A stretch of 64,000 nucleotides of DNA from Bacteroidota bacterium (GTDB lineage: Bacteria; Bacteroidota; Bacteroidia; Chitinophagales; Chitinophagaceae). Both the position numbers and the translations under genes were made by a program. The DNA is taken from the NCBI GenBank assembly GCA_028876495.1, contig JAGWRO010000056.1, forward strand, positions 1 to 64,000, given 5' to 3'. Position 1 is the first letter of the stretch, and every line of letters begins with the position of its first letter. The notes under the pieces were generated by a model. It had not been told where the DNA came from. It did no database searches and worked only from the letters and a program-made list of their open reading frames with translations. Shown here piece after piece: positions 8,422 to 18,645 of the stretch.

Positions 8422-11400
8422 ATGGAAATAAAAGAAGAAGAAGGAACGGTAACTACAAAGAAAAAATCTATTTTATCCACCTTTGTAAGAGTGTTTTTAT
8501 GGATCATCGCTTCGGTTTTGTTTTTGATAATGCTGGTTTTAATTCTGATACAAACCTCATTTGTCCAAAATTTTGCACGCAAAAAAGTTGTAAGCTATCT
8601 GCACAATAAACTGAATACAAAAGTTGAAATAGGAAAACTCGATATAAATTTTCCGACCACACTTTCTTTACAAAATGTTTTTATTGAAGACCAATCAAAA
8701 GATACTTTGCTTTATGGAAAAGAATTAAAAGTGAACATGGATATGGCAAAGCTGATCAGTAAAGACATCGACATTAAGGAGATCACGCTTAATGGTGTTG
8801 TTGCCAAGGTAAAAAGATTACCACCTGATTCTGTTTTTAATTTCCAGTTCATTGTAAATGCTTTCAGTAATCCAAATTCAACTTCTGCATCGAAAGACAC
8901 TTCAAGTCTGCAAATGAATATCGGCAGAATTATAGTGAACAAAACAAGAATTATCTATAAAGATTTGCTTACCGGCAACGATATGGATCTGGCTTTCGGG
9001 CATCTTGATACCAAAATTTCCACCTTCGATCCTTCACATTTACTGTTCGATATTCCCTCCATAACACTCAACGGACTTCACGGGCATTTTTACCAGTTGG
9101 AACCTTTAAAACAACCGGTAAAAACAACTGTTTCAGAAGCAGCCGCTAAGCCGGGGAATTATTTGCAGCTTTTAAATAATGAAATAAATCTTACAGATAT
9201 TGATGTGGCTTACAAAAGCGAGCCTTCGCATATCAATACTTCTTTTGTTATCGGGAAAGCACAATTGCATCCAAAACAAATTGATCTGAAAAACAGTATC
9301 GTTACTTTAAAAAATGCTTCTTTAAGTAATTCAAATATTAGGGTTGAAACCGCTTCGAAAGCGATTGATCAAAAACCGGCGGATTCAATAAGTACTGTTC
9401 CTTCAACGCCTTCAATGAAAATAATTGCGGGCGATTTACGCATTCAAAATCTTAATGTAAAATATGATGATCAGTCTGCTCCAAAAGCGCCGTATGGAAT
9501 GGATTATTCGCATTTGGGTATTCAGCAACTTTCATTAAAAGCTTCCAATGTTGAATACAGCACTGATACAATACTCGCATCAATTCAATCGGCAAGTATG
9601 AAAGAAAAAAGCGGCTTTGTATTAAACAATTTAACTACTGATTTTTCCATGAATCCCACAGGAGTTTCGCTGGAAAATTTATCGATTGAAACACCGGGTT
9701 CTGAAATAAAAAAAAGCGCCATCATTTCTTATCCGTCTTTGACTGCACTTAAGAATGATCCCGGAAAACTTGGCCTTGACCTTGATTTACAGAACAGTAA
9801 AATAAGTATAAAAGATCTTTTGACTTTTGTGCCGCAATTAAAAAATCAAACTTCTTCTTTATCGCCTGGTGCTACTTTATTTGTTGACACAAAAATAACA
9901 GGCAAAGTAAATAATCTTAATTTTCACCGGTTGGTTTTAAGAGGATTAACGACCACAGATATTAATGCAAATGGTGTGATAAAAGGCCTGCCAAATACAA
10001 ACAAACTTTATGCAGACCTCAACATTAATAAATTTCAAACTTCTAAAAAAGACATTCTTGCTTTTGTACCGGGAACAGCAATACCGAAAAATATTTCTTT
10101 ACCAACTGCCATTTCAGCCAGCGGGCAGATCAAAGGAGGAATGAATAATTTATATGCAGACCTGAAAATTAATTCAGGCTCAGGTGATGCGGCGATAAAG
10201 GGAACACTGCAAAATATTACTGATAAAAATAAAGCTTCGTACGATATGGTATTGCATGCCGGTAATTTACAATTGGGAACTATTCTGCAAAACCCAAAAC
10301 TCGGGCCACTTACAGGAGATTTTAAAGTGAAAGGAACCGGTTATAATCCTCAAACTGCCAATGCAACTTTCAGCAGCACGATTGCAAATATTACACTGAA
10401 CAATTATAACTACCACAACCTACAGGCACATGGAAGCATTGCTAATAAAAATTACAAAATCAATGCAATAGCTAATGACCCGAATCTAACGGCTACCATA
10501 GACGCAAATGGAAATCTTTCAGGTAAATATCCTACCGTTCACTTAACATCAACCATCGACAGCATAAAAACATTGCCGCTAAATCTAACCACACAACGCA
10601 ATATTTATCATGGTGATATGGTTGCTGATTTTTCCAATCTTGATCCTGATCATCTTGATGGAAATTTAAAAGTAACGCATTCAATTCTTGTCACTGACAG
10701 CAACCGCATTACCATAGATTCTCTTACACTTACAGCGGCAAACGACGGAGTAAACGAACAAATTCTTTTAAAAACAAATTTCCTTACAGCATCCATTGAC
10801 GGCCAATACAAACTCACACAACTTGGCAATATTTTTCAGCAGGCAATCAATCCTTATTACTCATCAGATTCAGCAAAAAATACAGTAAAGGTTGCTCCGT
10901 ATAATTTTAGGGTAAACGCTTCCGTTATGGATAATAAAGCATTGCATGCATTTTTGCCCGCTTTAGATGAATTCAGAACCATCAACATGCATGGAAATTT
11001 TACAAGTGACAGTGGCTGGAACATGTATCTAAAATCTCCCCGTATAGTTTATGGAAGTTACCAAATAGATTCACTCAAATTAAATGCCGCTACACAAAAC
11101 AACAAACTCGCTTTTTCTACTTCTTTGCAACGGTTTAAAAGCGGCAGTTCAATTAACTTGTACGCTTCGTCGTTAGAGGGCACTCTTCAAAATAACAACT
11201 TTGATTTTACATTGGATATTAAAGACCACCAGGCAAAAGATAAATACCGGTTGAACGGAAGATTAGATCAACCTTCCTTAAATAAATATGTGTTCAATCT
11301 AAGCCCGGATAGTCTTTTATTGAATTATGACAGATGGAGTGTCAATGCCGGCAATCAAATCGTGATTGCCCATAAAAACATCAATGCACACAATTTCATT

Positions 11401-13554
11401 TTGACCTATGGAACGCAACAATTATCAGTCAACAGTGATGGAGATGCCGTTAATGCCCCATTAAAAGTAAGCTTTAATAATTTTAAACTTTTAACTCTTA
11501 CCGGGATTCTCCAAAACGATTCTGTAATGGTGAATGGATTACTGAATGGAACTGCGATTATAAAAAATTGGCAAACCCAACCTGTTTTCACTTCTGATCT
11601 TACTATAAATGATTTAAGTATTGATAACGATACGCTGGGCAATCTTACCGCCAAAGTAAATAACAATGTTATTAATAAATACCAGGCTGATATTGCGCTT
11701 GAAGGTCGTGGGAACGATGTTAAGATCAACGGTGCGTATACTGCAAATCCCAACAAGAGTAATTACAATTTTGTAATTGATTTGGCGAGCCTGCAAATGA
11801 AAACAGTTGAAGGATTTTCCCGCGGTGCTATAAAAGATGCAAGTGGAAATTTGTATGGAAAAATAGCCATGAATGGTACTTTGAGCAACCCTAATCTTGA
11901 TGGCAAAGTCCATTTCAATAATACTGTATTTAATGTAAGCAGTTTAAATAATGTTTTTAAAGTTGATAACGAGTCTATTGCTATAGTAAATAATCAGGGA
12001 ATACTTCTCAACACTTTTACTATACGTGACGCATATAATAACGCAATTGTGATTGATGGTGCTTTAAATTCAAGGGACTTTGTCAATTATCAATTCAATT
12101 TAAAGATCAAAGCCAATAATTTTCAGGCAATCAATTCTACCAATAAAGACAACCAACTCTTTTATGGAAAAATGTTTTTCTCCACCAATTTAACGGTGAA
12201 GGGTACCCCAACTCATCCTATTGTTGATGGCAACCTTGCTATAAATAATAAAACCGATTTCACGGTTGTGTTGCCACAAAACACCACAGGAATTGAAACC
12301 CGAAAAGGAATTGTTCGTTTTGTAGACAGAAGCGCCACAGCAGAAGATTCCTTATTTATGGCACCTTACGATTCTTTAAATAAAGCCCCGTTTCGGGGGT
12401 ATGATGTTTCAGTAAATATTAAAATTGATAAAGGAGCGGCATTTAATATGATTATAGATGCGGTTAATGGTGATTTCCTAAGTTTAAAAGGAACCGGCCA
12501 ATTAACCGCAGGAATTGATGCAAGTGGAAAAATAACTTTGGCGGGATCTTATATAATAGACCAGGGGACTTACAATTTCACTTATAATCTTTTAAAACGA
12601 AAGTTTGATATTCAAAAGGGAAGCAAAATCTCATGGACGGGAGAACCCACCAAAGGGCAAATAGATGTAACAGCCATCTACATAGCAGATGCAGCCCCAA
12701 TCGATCTTGTCCAGGGGCAAATAGAGGCTGCTAATCAAGCCATTTATAAACAAAGGCTTCCGTTCCAGGTTAATCTTTTACTCCAGGGAGAACTTTTGCA
12801 ACCAAAAATAAGTTTTGATATTGTTCTTCCCCAAGACCAGAATTACCAGGTTTCAAGCACGGTAACCACTACGGTGAGAACCAAACTGGAACAATTACGC
12901 CAGGAACCGAATGAAATGAATAAGCAGGTATTTGCTTTATTAATTTTGAATCGTTTTATTGGTGAAAATCCTTTTGCAAGCAATGCAGGATCAATGAATG
13001 CAGGTTTTGTGGCCATGCAAAGTGCGAGTCGTCTGTTATCAGCACAATTAAACAAGTTAACCTCTAACCTCGTTCCCGGGGTAGATGTAAATATGGATCT
13101 TGCCACTATGCAGGATTATACAACCGGAACTGCTCAAAACAGAACAGATTTAAACGTTGGACTAACTAAACGGCTTTTTAACGACCGGCTGAACGTTACA
13201 GTTGGTAGTGACTTTCAATTACAAGGGCCCACCAAAACAAACCAGCAGCAAAATAGTTTGGCAGGCAACATTTCCATCAATTATAAATTAACAAAAGACG
13301 GAAGATTTGAGATAAGAGTTTACCGTAAAAACGATTATACCGGTGAACTTGAAGGTTATGTAATTGAAACTGGTATTGGATTTATAGTTTCTGTTGATTA
13401 CAATAAATTCAGTCAAATCTTTACCACGAAAAAGCAGCGCAAGAAAAAAAGACAAATTATAAAACAAAACAAAGCGATTAAGGAAGATAACCAACAGCAA
13501 ATAACAGACAAATCAATTACACCTTTATCAAAAGCCAGGAATAATGACCAATAG
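8422..13554 (+). CDS. tamB: TamB-family translocation/assembly protein
   Basis: 1710 aa. One N-terminal membrane anchor (about residues 18-43, VRVFLWIIASVLFLIMLVLILI) is followed by a very long beta-rich periplasmic body of AsmA/TamB-like repeats. The C-terminal TamB (DUF490) domain lies at roughly residues 1290-1650, with LAGSYIIDQGTYNFTY and the region before it typical. In proteobacteria TamB spans the periplasm and works with TamA in outer-membrane protein or lipid traffic; Bacteroidota pair it with the lipoprotein TamL. The next gene is exactly that and overlaps by 11 bp, suggesting translational coupling. The last 50 residues are Lys/Gln rich. Confidence 0.9.
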   Translation: MEIKEEEGTVTTKKKSILSTFVRVFLWIIASVLFLIMLVLILIQTSFVQNFARKKVVSYLHNKLNTKVEIGKLDINFPTTLSLQNVFIEDQSKDTLLYGKELKVNMDMAKLISKDIDIKEITLNGVVAKVKRLPPDSVFNFQFIVNAFSNPNSTSASKDTSSLQMNIGRIIVNKTRIIYKDLLTGNDMDLAFGHLDTKISTFDPSHLLFDIPSITLNGLHGHFYQLEPLKQPVKTTVSEAAAKPGNYLQLLNNEINLTDIDVAYKSEPSHINTSFVIGKAQLHPKQIDLKNSIVTLKNASLSNSNIRVETASKAIDQKPADSISTVPSTPSMKIIAGDLRIQNLNVKYDDQSAPKAPYGMDYSHLGIQQLSLKASNVEYSTDTILASIQSASMKEKSGFVLNNLTTDFSMNPTGVSLENLSIETPGSEIKKSAIISYPSLTALKNDPGKLGLDLDLQNSKISIKDLLTFVPQLKNQTSSLSPGATLFVDTKITGKVNNLNFHRLVLRGLTTTDINANGVIKGLPNTNKLYADLNINKFQTSKKDILAFVPGTAIPKNISLPTAISASGQIKGGMNNLYADLKINSGSGDAAIKGTLQNITDKNKASYDMVLHAGNLQLGTILQNPKLGPLTGDFKVKGTGYNPQTANATFSSTIANITLNNYNYHNLQAHGSIANKNYKINAIANDPNLTATIDANGNLSGKYPTVHLTSTIDSIKTLPLNLTTQRNIYHGDMVADFSNLDPDHLDGNLKVTHSILVTDSNRITIDSLTLTAANDGVNEQILLKTNFLTASIDGQYKLTQLGNIFQQAINPYYSSDSAKNTVKVAPYNFRVNASVMDNKALHAFLPALDEFRTINMHGNFTSDSGWNMYLKSPRIVYGSYQIDSLKLNAATQNNKLAFSTSLQRFKSGSSINLYASSLEGTLQNNNFDFTLDIKDHQAKDKYRLNGRLDQPSLNKYVFNLSPDSLLLNYDRWSVNAGNQIVIAHKNINAHNFILTYGTQQLSVNSDGDAVNAPLKVSFNNFKLLTLTGILQNDSVMVNGLLNGTAIIKNWQTQPVFTSDLTINDLSIDNDTLGNLTAKVNNNVINKYQADIALEGRGNDVKINGAYTANPNKSNYNFVIDLASLQMKTVEGFSRGAIKDASGNLYGKIAMNGTLSNPNLDGKVHFNNTVFNVSSLNNVFKVDNESIAIVNNQGILLNTFTIRDAYNNAIVIDGALNSRDFVNYQFNLKIKANNFQAINSTNKDNQLFYGKMFFSTNLTVKGTPTHPIVDGNLAINNKTDFTVVLPQNTTGIETRKGIVRFVDRSATAEDSLFMAPYDSLNKAPFRGYDVSVNIKIDKGAAFNMIIDAVNGDFLSLKGTGQLTAGIDASGKITLAGSYIIDQGTYNFTYNLLKRKFDIQKGSKISWTGEPTKGQIDVTAIYIADAAPIDLVQGQIEAANQAIYKQRLPFQVNLLLQGELLQPKISFDIVLPQDQNYQVSSTVTTTVRTKLEQLRQEPNEMNKQVFALLILNRFIGENPFASNAGSMNAGFVAMQSASRLLSAQLNKLTSNLVPGVDVNMDLATMQDYTTGTAQNRTDLNVGLTKRLFNDRLNVTVGSDFQLQGPTKTNQQQNSLAGNISINYKLTKDGRFEIRVYRKNDYTGELEGYVIETGIGFIVSVDYNKFSQIFTTKKQRKKKRQIIKQNKAIKEDNQQQITDKSITPLSKARNNDQ

Positions 13555-15847
13555 ATCAGCCATTATATTTTTTACCGTTGCGATTATTCTTTTTGCATCA
13601 TGCAATTCAACTAAGCTGGTTCCCAAAGGTGACGCATTGTATACAGGTGCAACTTTGAAAATAAAAGACAGTACTTTGTCGCGAAAAGACAAGAAAAAAT
13701 TGGAAGAAGCTACTGAAAACCTGCCACAACCGAAACCCAACGGCAAATTTTTTGGAATTCTTTTTAAACTGGCTTTTTATAATATGGCAGGTGATACCTC
13801 AAGACACAGCTTTATAAGAAAATTTTTAAGAAAGATAGGACAACCTCCGGTTCTGTTAAGCACCGTAAACCTTGATTACAATGTGAGGTTACTTGAAAAC
13901 TATCTGCAAAACACAGGATACTTTCATTCAATTGCTTCGGCTGATACTAGTGTAAAAAGGAAAAAGGGCCATGCCTACTACACTGTAACTCCAGGGCCGG
14001 TTTATACCATAAAAAATGTAAGTTTTGAAACCGACAGTTCTGCTTTAGGGCAAGCAATCAAAGCAACTCAATCTAAAACACTGCTCCATGAAGGCGATCC
14101 TTTTAACCTAGCTGTTATCAAAGGAGAACGGGAACGCATAAACGCAGTATTAAAGGAAGAAGGATATTATTTTTTCAGCCCCGATGCCCTAATTGTGGAA
14201 GCTGATACCACGGTAGGCAAAAACCAGGTTAATTTGTATTTAAGAGTAAAAGCCGATGCCCCGGCAATGGCTGAAAAGCCGTATACCATTGATAGTGTTT
14301 ATATTTTCCCGGATTACCGGTTGAACGGAACCAGCGCAGACACTTCAATACAGGCAAAATCTCTTTATGGTGGTTATTATATAATCGATCCAAAAAATAA
14401 ATTTAAACCAAAGTTATTTCCGCAAATTTTACGTTTCGATTCGGGCGATGTCTACAACAGAAACGATCACAATCTTACTTTAAGCCGGTTAATCAACCTC
14501 AACGTTTTCAAATTTGTAAAAAATCGTTTTGAAGTAACAGGATCTAACAGCCTTGACACCGGAAAACTAAACACTTATTATTACCTGACACCCCAGGAAA
14601 AAAAATCATTGCGGGCCGAGCTATCAGGAAATACCAAATCGAATAATTATATAGGCTCTCAAATAACGCTTTCATTTAAAAACCGAAACACCTTCAAAGG
14701 AGCTGAAGAACTGGATGTACATGGAAATGTAGGCACAGAAGTGCAATATAACGGTAATAAATCCGGTTATAATACCTATGATGTTGGAGGTGGTGTTACC
14801 TTTACATTTCCAAAATTTGTTGTTCCTTTCTTTAATTTCAATACTACCAATGCTTTTGTTCCAAAAACAAAAATTGACCTGAGCTATGACCTGTTGAATC
14901 GAATGAAATTATATACATTAAGTTCGTTAAGAGGAGAATTAGGTTATGAATGGAAACCAAATATAAACGTAGAACAAAAACTAAATTTCTTTTCCATTAA
15001 TTATGTGCATGCGATAAACGTAACAAAAGAATACACCGATAGTGTTGCGAGACTCCCGATATTAAAACACTCAATAGATACTCAATTTATAATTGGGTCC
15101 AACTACTCTTATACCATTGATCCTTTTATAAATGACGCAAAAGGAACCGGATTTTATTTCAATGGATTAGCCGATTTCTCAGGTAATCTTACGGGCTTAT
15201 TAGTTCCGGCAGATCCCGTTAATGGAAAAAAGAAACTTTTTGGAGCCGCTATTTCACAATACCTGAAAGCGCAAACTGATCTTCGTTATTTTCTTCAGTT
15301 TAGTAAAAAAGCAAGGTTGGCCAACCGCCTGCTTATTGGCTTTGGATACCCTTATGGAAATTCACAGCAACTCCCCTATATCAAGCAATATTTTATCGGC
15401 GGCAACAATAGTATCCGGGCTTTCCGAAGCCGCTCAATAGGCCCGGGAACCTACCGGCCGCCAAATGCCGACAGCCTTAGCTTTTTCCCGGATGAATCGG
15501 GAGATATAAAGCTTGAAATGAATACAGAATTACGATATGCTTTCAATAATATCGTAAGAGGTGCTATCTTCGTTGATGCTGGAAACGTATGGCTCTATCG
15601 CACGGACTCATTAATGCCGGGAGGCGCCTTTAATAAAAATTTTATGAGCCAGTTAGCAGTAGGAACAGGGATTGGCTTAAGGCTCAATTTTTCAATTTTG
15701 TTATTAAGACTTGACCTGGGAATGCCGCTGAGAGAGCCATGGTTGCCGCAGGGACAAAGATGGGTGATCAATCAAATTAACTTTGGAAGCAGAGAATGGC
15801 GGAGAAAAAACCTGGTATTGAATATTGCAATCGGTTATCCTTTCTAA
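13544..15847 (+). CDS. tamL: TamL: BamA/TamA-family outer-membrane lipoprotein
   Basis: 767 aa. Lipobox FASC with Cys20, so the N-terminus is predicted to be lipid anchored, the feature separating TamL from TamA. POTRA-like segments occupy about residues 100-330 (VNLDYNVRLLENYLQNTGYF, LHEGDPFNLAVIKGERERI). A 16-strand Omp85 barrel follows, with YFIGGNNSIRAFRSRSIGPG near residue 620 as the conserved Omp85 lid-loop region, and it ends in a terminal Phe. Its start lies inside the end of tamB. It is the outer-membrane partner of TamB. Confidence 0.9.
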   Translation: MTNRSAIIFFTVAIILFASCNSTKLVPKGDALYTGATLKIKDSTLSRKDKKKLEEATENLPQPKPNGKFFGILFKLAFYNMAGDTSRHSFIRKFLRKIGQPPVLLSTVNLDYNVRLLENYLQNTGYFHSIASADTSVKRKKGHAYYTVTPGPVYTIKNVSFETDSSALGQAIKATQSKTLLHEGDPFNLAVIKGERERINAVLKEEGYYFFSPDALIVEADTTVGKNQVNLYLRVKADAPAMAEKPYTIDSVYIFPDYRLNGTSADTSIQAKSLYGGYYIIDPKNKFKPKLFPQILRFDSGDVYNRNDHNLTLSRLINLNVFKFVKNRFEVTGSNSLDTGKLNTYYYLTPQEKKSLRAELSGNTKSNNYIGSQITLSFKNRNTFKGAEELDVHGNVGTEVQYNGNKSGYNTYDVGGGVTFTFPKFVVPFFNFNTTNAFVPKTKIDLSYDLLNRMKLYTLSSLRGELGYEWKPNINVEQKLNFFSINYVHAINVTKEYTDSVARLPILKHSIDTQFIIGSNYSYTIDPFINDAKGTGFYFNGLADFSGNLTGLLVPADPVNGKKKLFGAAISQYLKAQTDLRYFLQFSKKARLANRLLIGFGYPYGNSQQLPYIKQYFIGGNNSIRAFRSRSIGPGTYRPPNADSLSFFPDESGDIKLEMNTELRYAFNNIVRGAIFVDAGNVWLYRTDSLMPGGAFNKNFMSQLAVGTGIGLRLNFSILLLRLDLGMPLREPWLPQGQRWVINQINFGSREWRRKNLVLNIAIGYPF

Positions 15848-15870
15848 ATTAATTTTCTTAATTTTCATAT

Positions 15871-16389
15871 ATGACTAAACTAAAAATCCTCTGTACACTT
15901 GTTGGTGTTTCTTTGTTTTTTGCCTGCAATTCCAATAACAATGAAACAGTAAAAACGCCACCTGAGCAGGAAGTGACCGATACGGTTTCTTCAGATAATT
16001 CTGTCGATTCTATGCGAACCATCATCAATCGTTCGATGATATGGACGGTACAACCTCAAAGCGGAGAAAAGCAAAAATTAAAAGCGCCTGATTCAACAAT
16101 GATTAATACTTATTCTTCTGCCCGGCTAATCGATTTACTCAATCAAAATTATCCTGATATTCGTCTTGATTTTGTAAAAATTTCTCATGATACCATGTAT
16201 GTAAAAATTCCGGACAGTAAAGTACTAACTAACCAGATCGGAGACACGGGTGCTGAAAATTATCTTGCTTCCGCTACGTTTACTTTGACAGAAATGAAGG
16301 ATATCCACTTTGTAAACATTGATATGAAAGCCGGCGACCATGCAGAGCCCGGCGTTTACAGCAGGGATGATTTTAAAGATTTGAGATAG
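15871..16389 (+). CDS. small lipoprotein of unknown function behind tamL
   Basis: 172 aa, lipobox LFFAC with Cys19. An acidic Ser/Thr/Asp linker follows (about 20-50). The folded region about 50-170 has YSSARLIDLLNQNYPDIRLDFVKISHDTMYVKIPDS and ends YSRDDFKDLR. I do not recognise the family. Only 23 bp separate it from tamL, so it is probably co-transcribed and may be an accessory of the Tam system (inference from position only). Predicted to sit on a membrane facing the periplasm. Confidence 0.7.
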   Translation: MTKLKILCTLVGVSLFFACNSNNNETVKTPPEQEVTDTVSSDNSVDSMRTIINRSMIWTVQPQSGEKQKLKAPDSTMINTYSSARLIDLLNQNYPDIRLDFVKISHDTMYVKIPDSKVLTNQIGDTGAENYLASATFTLTEMKDIHFVNIDMKAGDHAEPGVYSRDDFKDLR

Positions 16390-16392
16390 CAA

Positions 16393-16425
16393 TAGTAAAC
16401 AAACATTTATTAAGGATTCTTATTC
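16393..16425 (-). repeat. dispersed intergenic bipartite repeat, copy 2
   Basis: Plus strand reads TAGTAAAC, 14 bp, GATTCTTATTC. It begins 3 bp after the stop of the upstream lipoprotein gene and reaches the stop of the opposing AsmA-like gene. Confidence 0.7.
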
Positions 16426-18567
16426 TCCTATTGATTGGGGAACTCCCAGTGTTTTCTTCATACCGGCAAAAATATTTTTCCAAACAAGGTTAAAAAAAGA
16501 TTTATAAATATTTCTTTTGGATTCAGGCTTTAGAGCAATTCCGGAATTACTGTTATTTACAACAGCGTTAGCGGCTAAACTAATAAGCCCTCTTTTCTTT
16601 ATTTTCTTCGTGTTTTTATCGCGTTTTAAAATGTCAATTTTCATCCCATCGTAATTCATCAAAAAACTTCCCCTTGCGATGGTATTATTTCCACTAATAT
16701 GAAAGTCAATTGAATTAATTTTCCCTGAATTCATTTTTACAAGGGCCATCGGTATAGACACTCGATTCAAAGTCCTAGCATCAAACCCATTAACATGGGC
16801 GTTTACAAAAAAATCGCCGTTGTTATTTCCCAGCAAAAATTTAAAATTTCCTTTTAGAGGAATTGAATTGAAAACCCGCGTATCAAAAGAAATATTTAAT
16901 TCATTATTTTTCTTAACCGCTTCCGGAATATTGGTAACATTGGAAATATCCAAATTTGTATTGGCAAATTTTACCACGCCAATGCTATCGCTCACACTTT
17001 CGTTTTCACGATATTCAACGAAAGCATTCTTCACTTTAATCCGGGAAATATGTATGGGTTGATCAATCTCCATCAGCAATTGTGAAGGATAATTTCCAAC
17101 CTTACTTTTAGTTTGAAGAGGTTTATGCAGGTCGCGGTAAATGCCGGCACTTACTTTATCAATAAGAAGCTCAGAAGCTTCAATGCGCTTATCAAGCAAA
17201 CTATTCATCCCAATATTTTTCAAAGTAAGCCCTGATAAACTAATATCGTAACGGTCTTTTTGAAAATGAAATGCATCTGCAAATTTTTGTTCAGAAGCAA
17301 ATGGAACTACCTCAAAAGAATGAATGTAAAGCTCCTTTCGCAATGAATTGATACCAATGTTATTAAAATTATAACGATACATTTTATCCTTTGATTCCAG
17401 AGAAAAATGGTCCACATCCACTTCTGCTTCTTTGGTATAATTCATCGGGTGATCTTCAAGTTGAACGATCTTATCTGCATTTACCTCATTCACTTTAATA
17501 GCGATATTTCCTATTGAATAATTACTTTTAGCAAATGGTACAAAAGTAAGTTTTGGAAATTCGAGGTGTTTGAGATAAATACTGTAAACGTTTGAAAAGC
17601 CGGTAGTATCAGTATTTTTAGGCGTTTTTCCGGAAGTGGTTTCTAAATTTTCTAAAGGCAACTCGTACAAAATAATGTCCTTGCACAAAATAGTATCAAC
17701 AAAGAGGTTTTTATTTTTTACGATCTCATTCGTATTAACTCCGTTAAGAGTAAGTTCTTTGGTATCCAAAAGTCGGATCGGATCAGAACTATCACTCCTA
17801 AACCTGTTGATCTGTATTTCATTAAACATCAGTTTTTGTTGCTTACCTAAAAATTGGACCTGTTTTACAGAAAGCTCTTTACGGTTATGGTTATACGAAA
17901 AAAAAGAATCCACCGTAAACGCTGCCTGTTTACAAAATAAAATACGATTGGTGTCAAGATTGTGAGAACTGTCAATCAAAACGTCTTCGAGCACAAACTT
18001 TCCGTTTATCAGTTCAAAATTGTTACGCTTCGTAAAAAAGTCAATCCCTTTGATATGTACATTGTTTACGAAAACAAAACCCACTTTTATCAAATCAAGC
18101 TTCCCTAATATTTGCCTGTAAAGAGCACTTGCTTCATTTTGAAAAATCGTCTGCTTTTGTAATGGCTTAAGTGAATAAAGAATAATTTGAGGCGCATTAA
18201 TAATAACAGAATCGCCTTCTATTTTATTTTCATGAAGCGCTTTTGCAGTTTGTACACCGGTTACCACCAAAGATTTTATAGTCACATTTAATAAAATATC
18301 GGGCATATTTTCTACATCCATATTTTTTACACGGTTGGTATCAGGAACAATACGGATATTTTTCATGGTAGCATGCCCGGTTACCTCATCAAAAGAAAGG
18401 GAATCATATTTGATAGAATATAAACTATCCGTTTGTTCTCTTACAGTTGACTTAAGGGTATTTCTGGCTATTTTATATTTATAGTGCTGCCAGGTAAAGT
18501 AACCGGCAACAACAAATAGTATTGTCGCTGTAAAAATGAATATAACCTTTTTAGATAGTCGTATCAT
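16420..18567 (-). CDS. AsmA-like / DUF748-like membrane-anchored protein
   Basis: 715 aa. One N-terminal transmembrane segment (about residues 7-25, KKVIFIFTATILFVVAGYF) is followed by a long beta-rich body with repeated short strands. LIKVGFVFVNNVHIKGIDF and the closing ARGSFLMNYDGMKIDILKR segment recall AsmA and DUF748 proteins, which form hydrophobic grooves for lipid transfer between membranes (family knowledge). The C-terminus (NSGIALKPESKRNIYKSFFNLVWKN) has an amphipathic tail. It converges on the tam operon, so this is a second large periplasm-spanning candidate next to TamB. Family call is moderate; substrate unknown. Confidence 0.65.
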   Translation of the reverse strand: MIRLSKKVIFIFTATILFVVAGYFTWQHYKYKIARNTLKSTVREQTDSLYSIKYDSLSFDEVTGHATMKNIRIVPDTNRVKNMDVENMPDILLNVTIKSLVVTGVQTAKALHENKIEGDSVIINAPQIILYSLKPLQKQTIFQNEASALYRQILGKLDLIKVGFVFVNNVHIKGIDFFTKRNNFELINGKFVLEDVLIDSSHNLDTNRILFCKQAAFTVDSFFSYNHNRKELSVKQVQFLGKQQKLMFNEIQINRFRSDSSDPIRLLDTKELTLNGVNTNEIVKNKNLFVDTILCKDIILYELPLENLETTSGKTPKNTDTTGFSNVYSIYLKHLEFPKLTFVPFAKSNYSIGNIAIKVNEVNADKIVQLEDHPMNYTKEAEVDVDHFSLESKDKMYRYNFNNIGINSLRKELYIHSFEVVPFASEQKFADAFHFQKDRYDISLSGLTLKNIGMNSLLDKRIEASELLIDKVSAGIYRDLHKPLQTKSKVGNYPSQLLMEIDQPIHISRIKVKNAFVEYRENESVSDSIGVVKFANTNLDISNVTNIPEAVKKNNELNISFDTRVFNSIPLKGNFKFLLGNNNGDFFVNAHVNGFDARTLNRVSIPMALVKMNSGKINSIDFHISGNNTIARGSFLMNYDGMKIDILKRDKNTKKIKKRGLISLAANAVVNNSNSGIALKPESKRNIYKSFFNLVWKNIFAGMKKTLGVPQSIGE

Positions 18568-18620
18568 AAAAAAGATAGTATAAGCAAATGAAGTTCCAAA
18601 TTAAATAAAAATTAAAGTTT

Positions 18621-18628
18621 TAGATTTG
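18621..18628 (+). promoter_or_regulatory. candidate -7 box for the acyl-CoA carboxylase gene
   Basis: TAGATTTG, an exact TAnnTTTG match, 17 bp before the ATG at 18646. The leader would be about 10 nt. Confidence 0.5.
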
Positions 18629-18645
18629 ACATTAATAACACAGCT

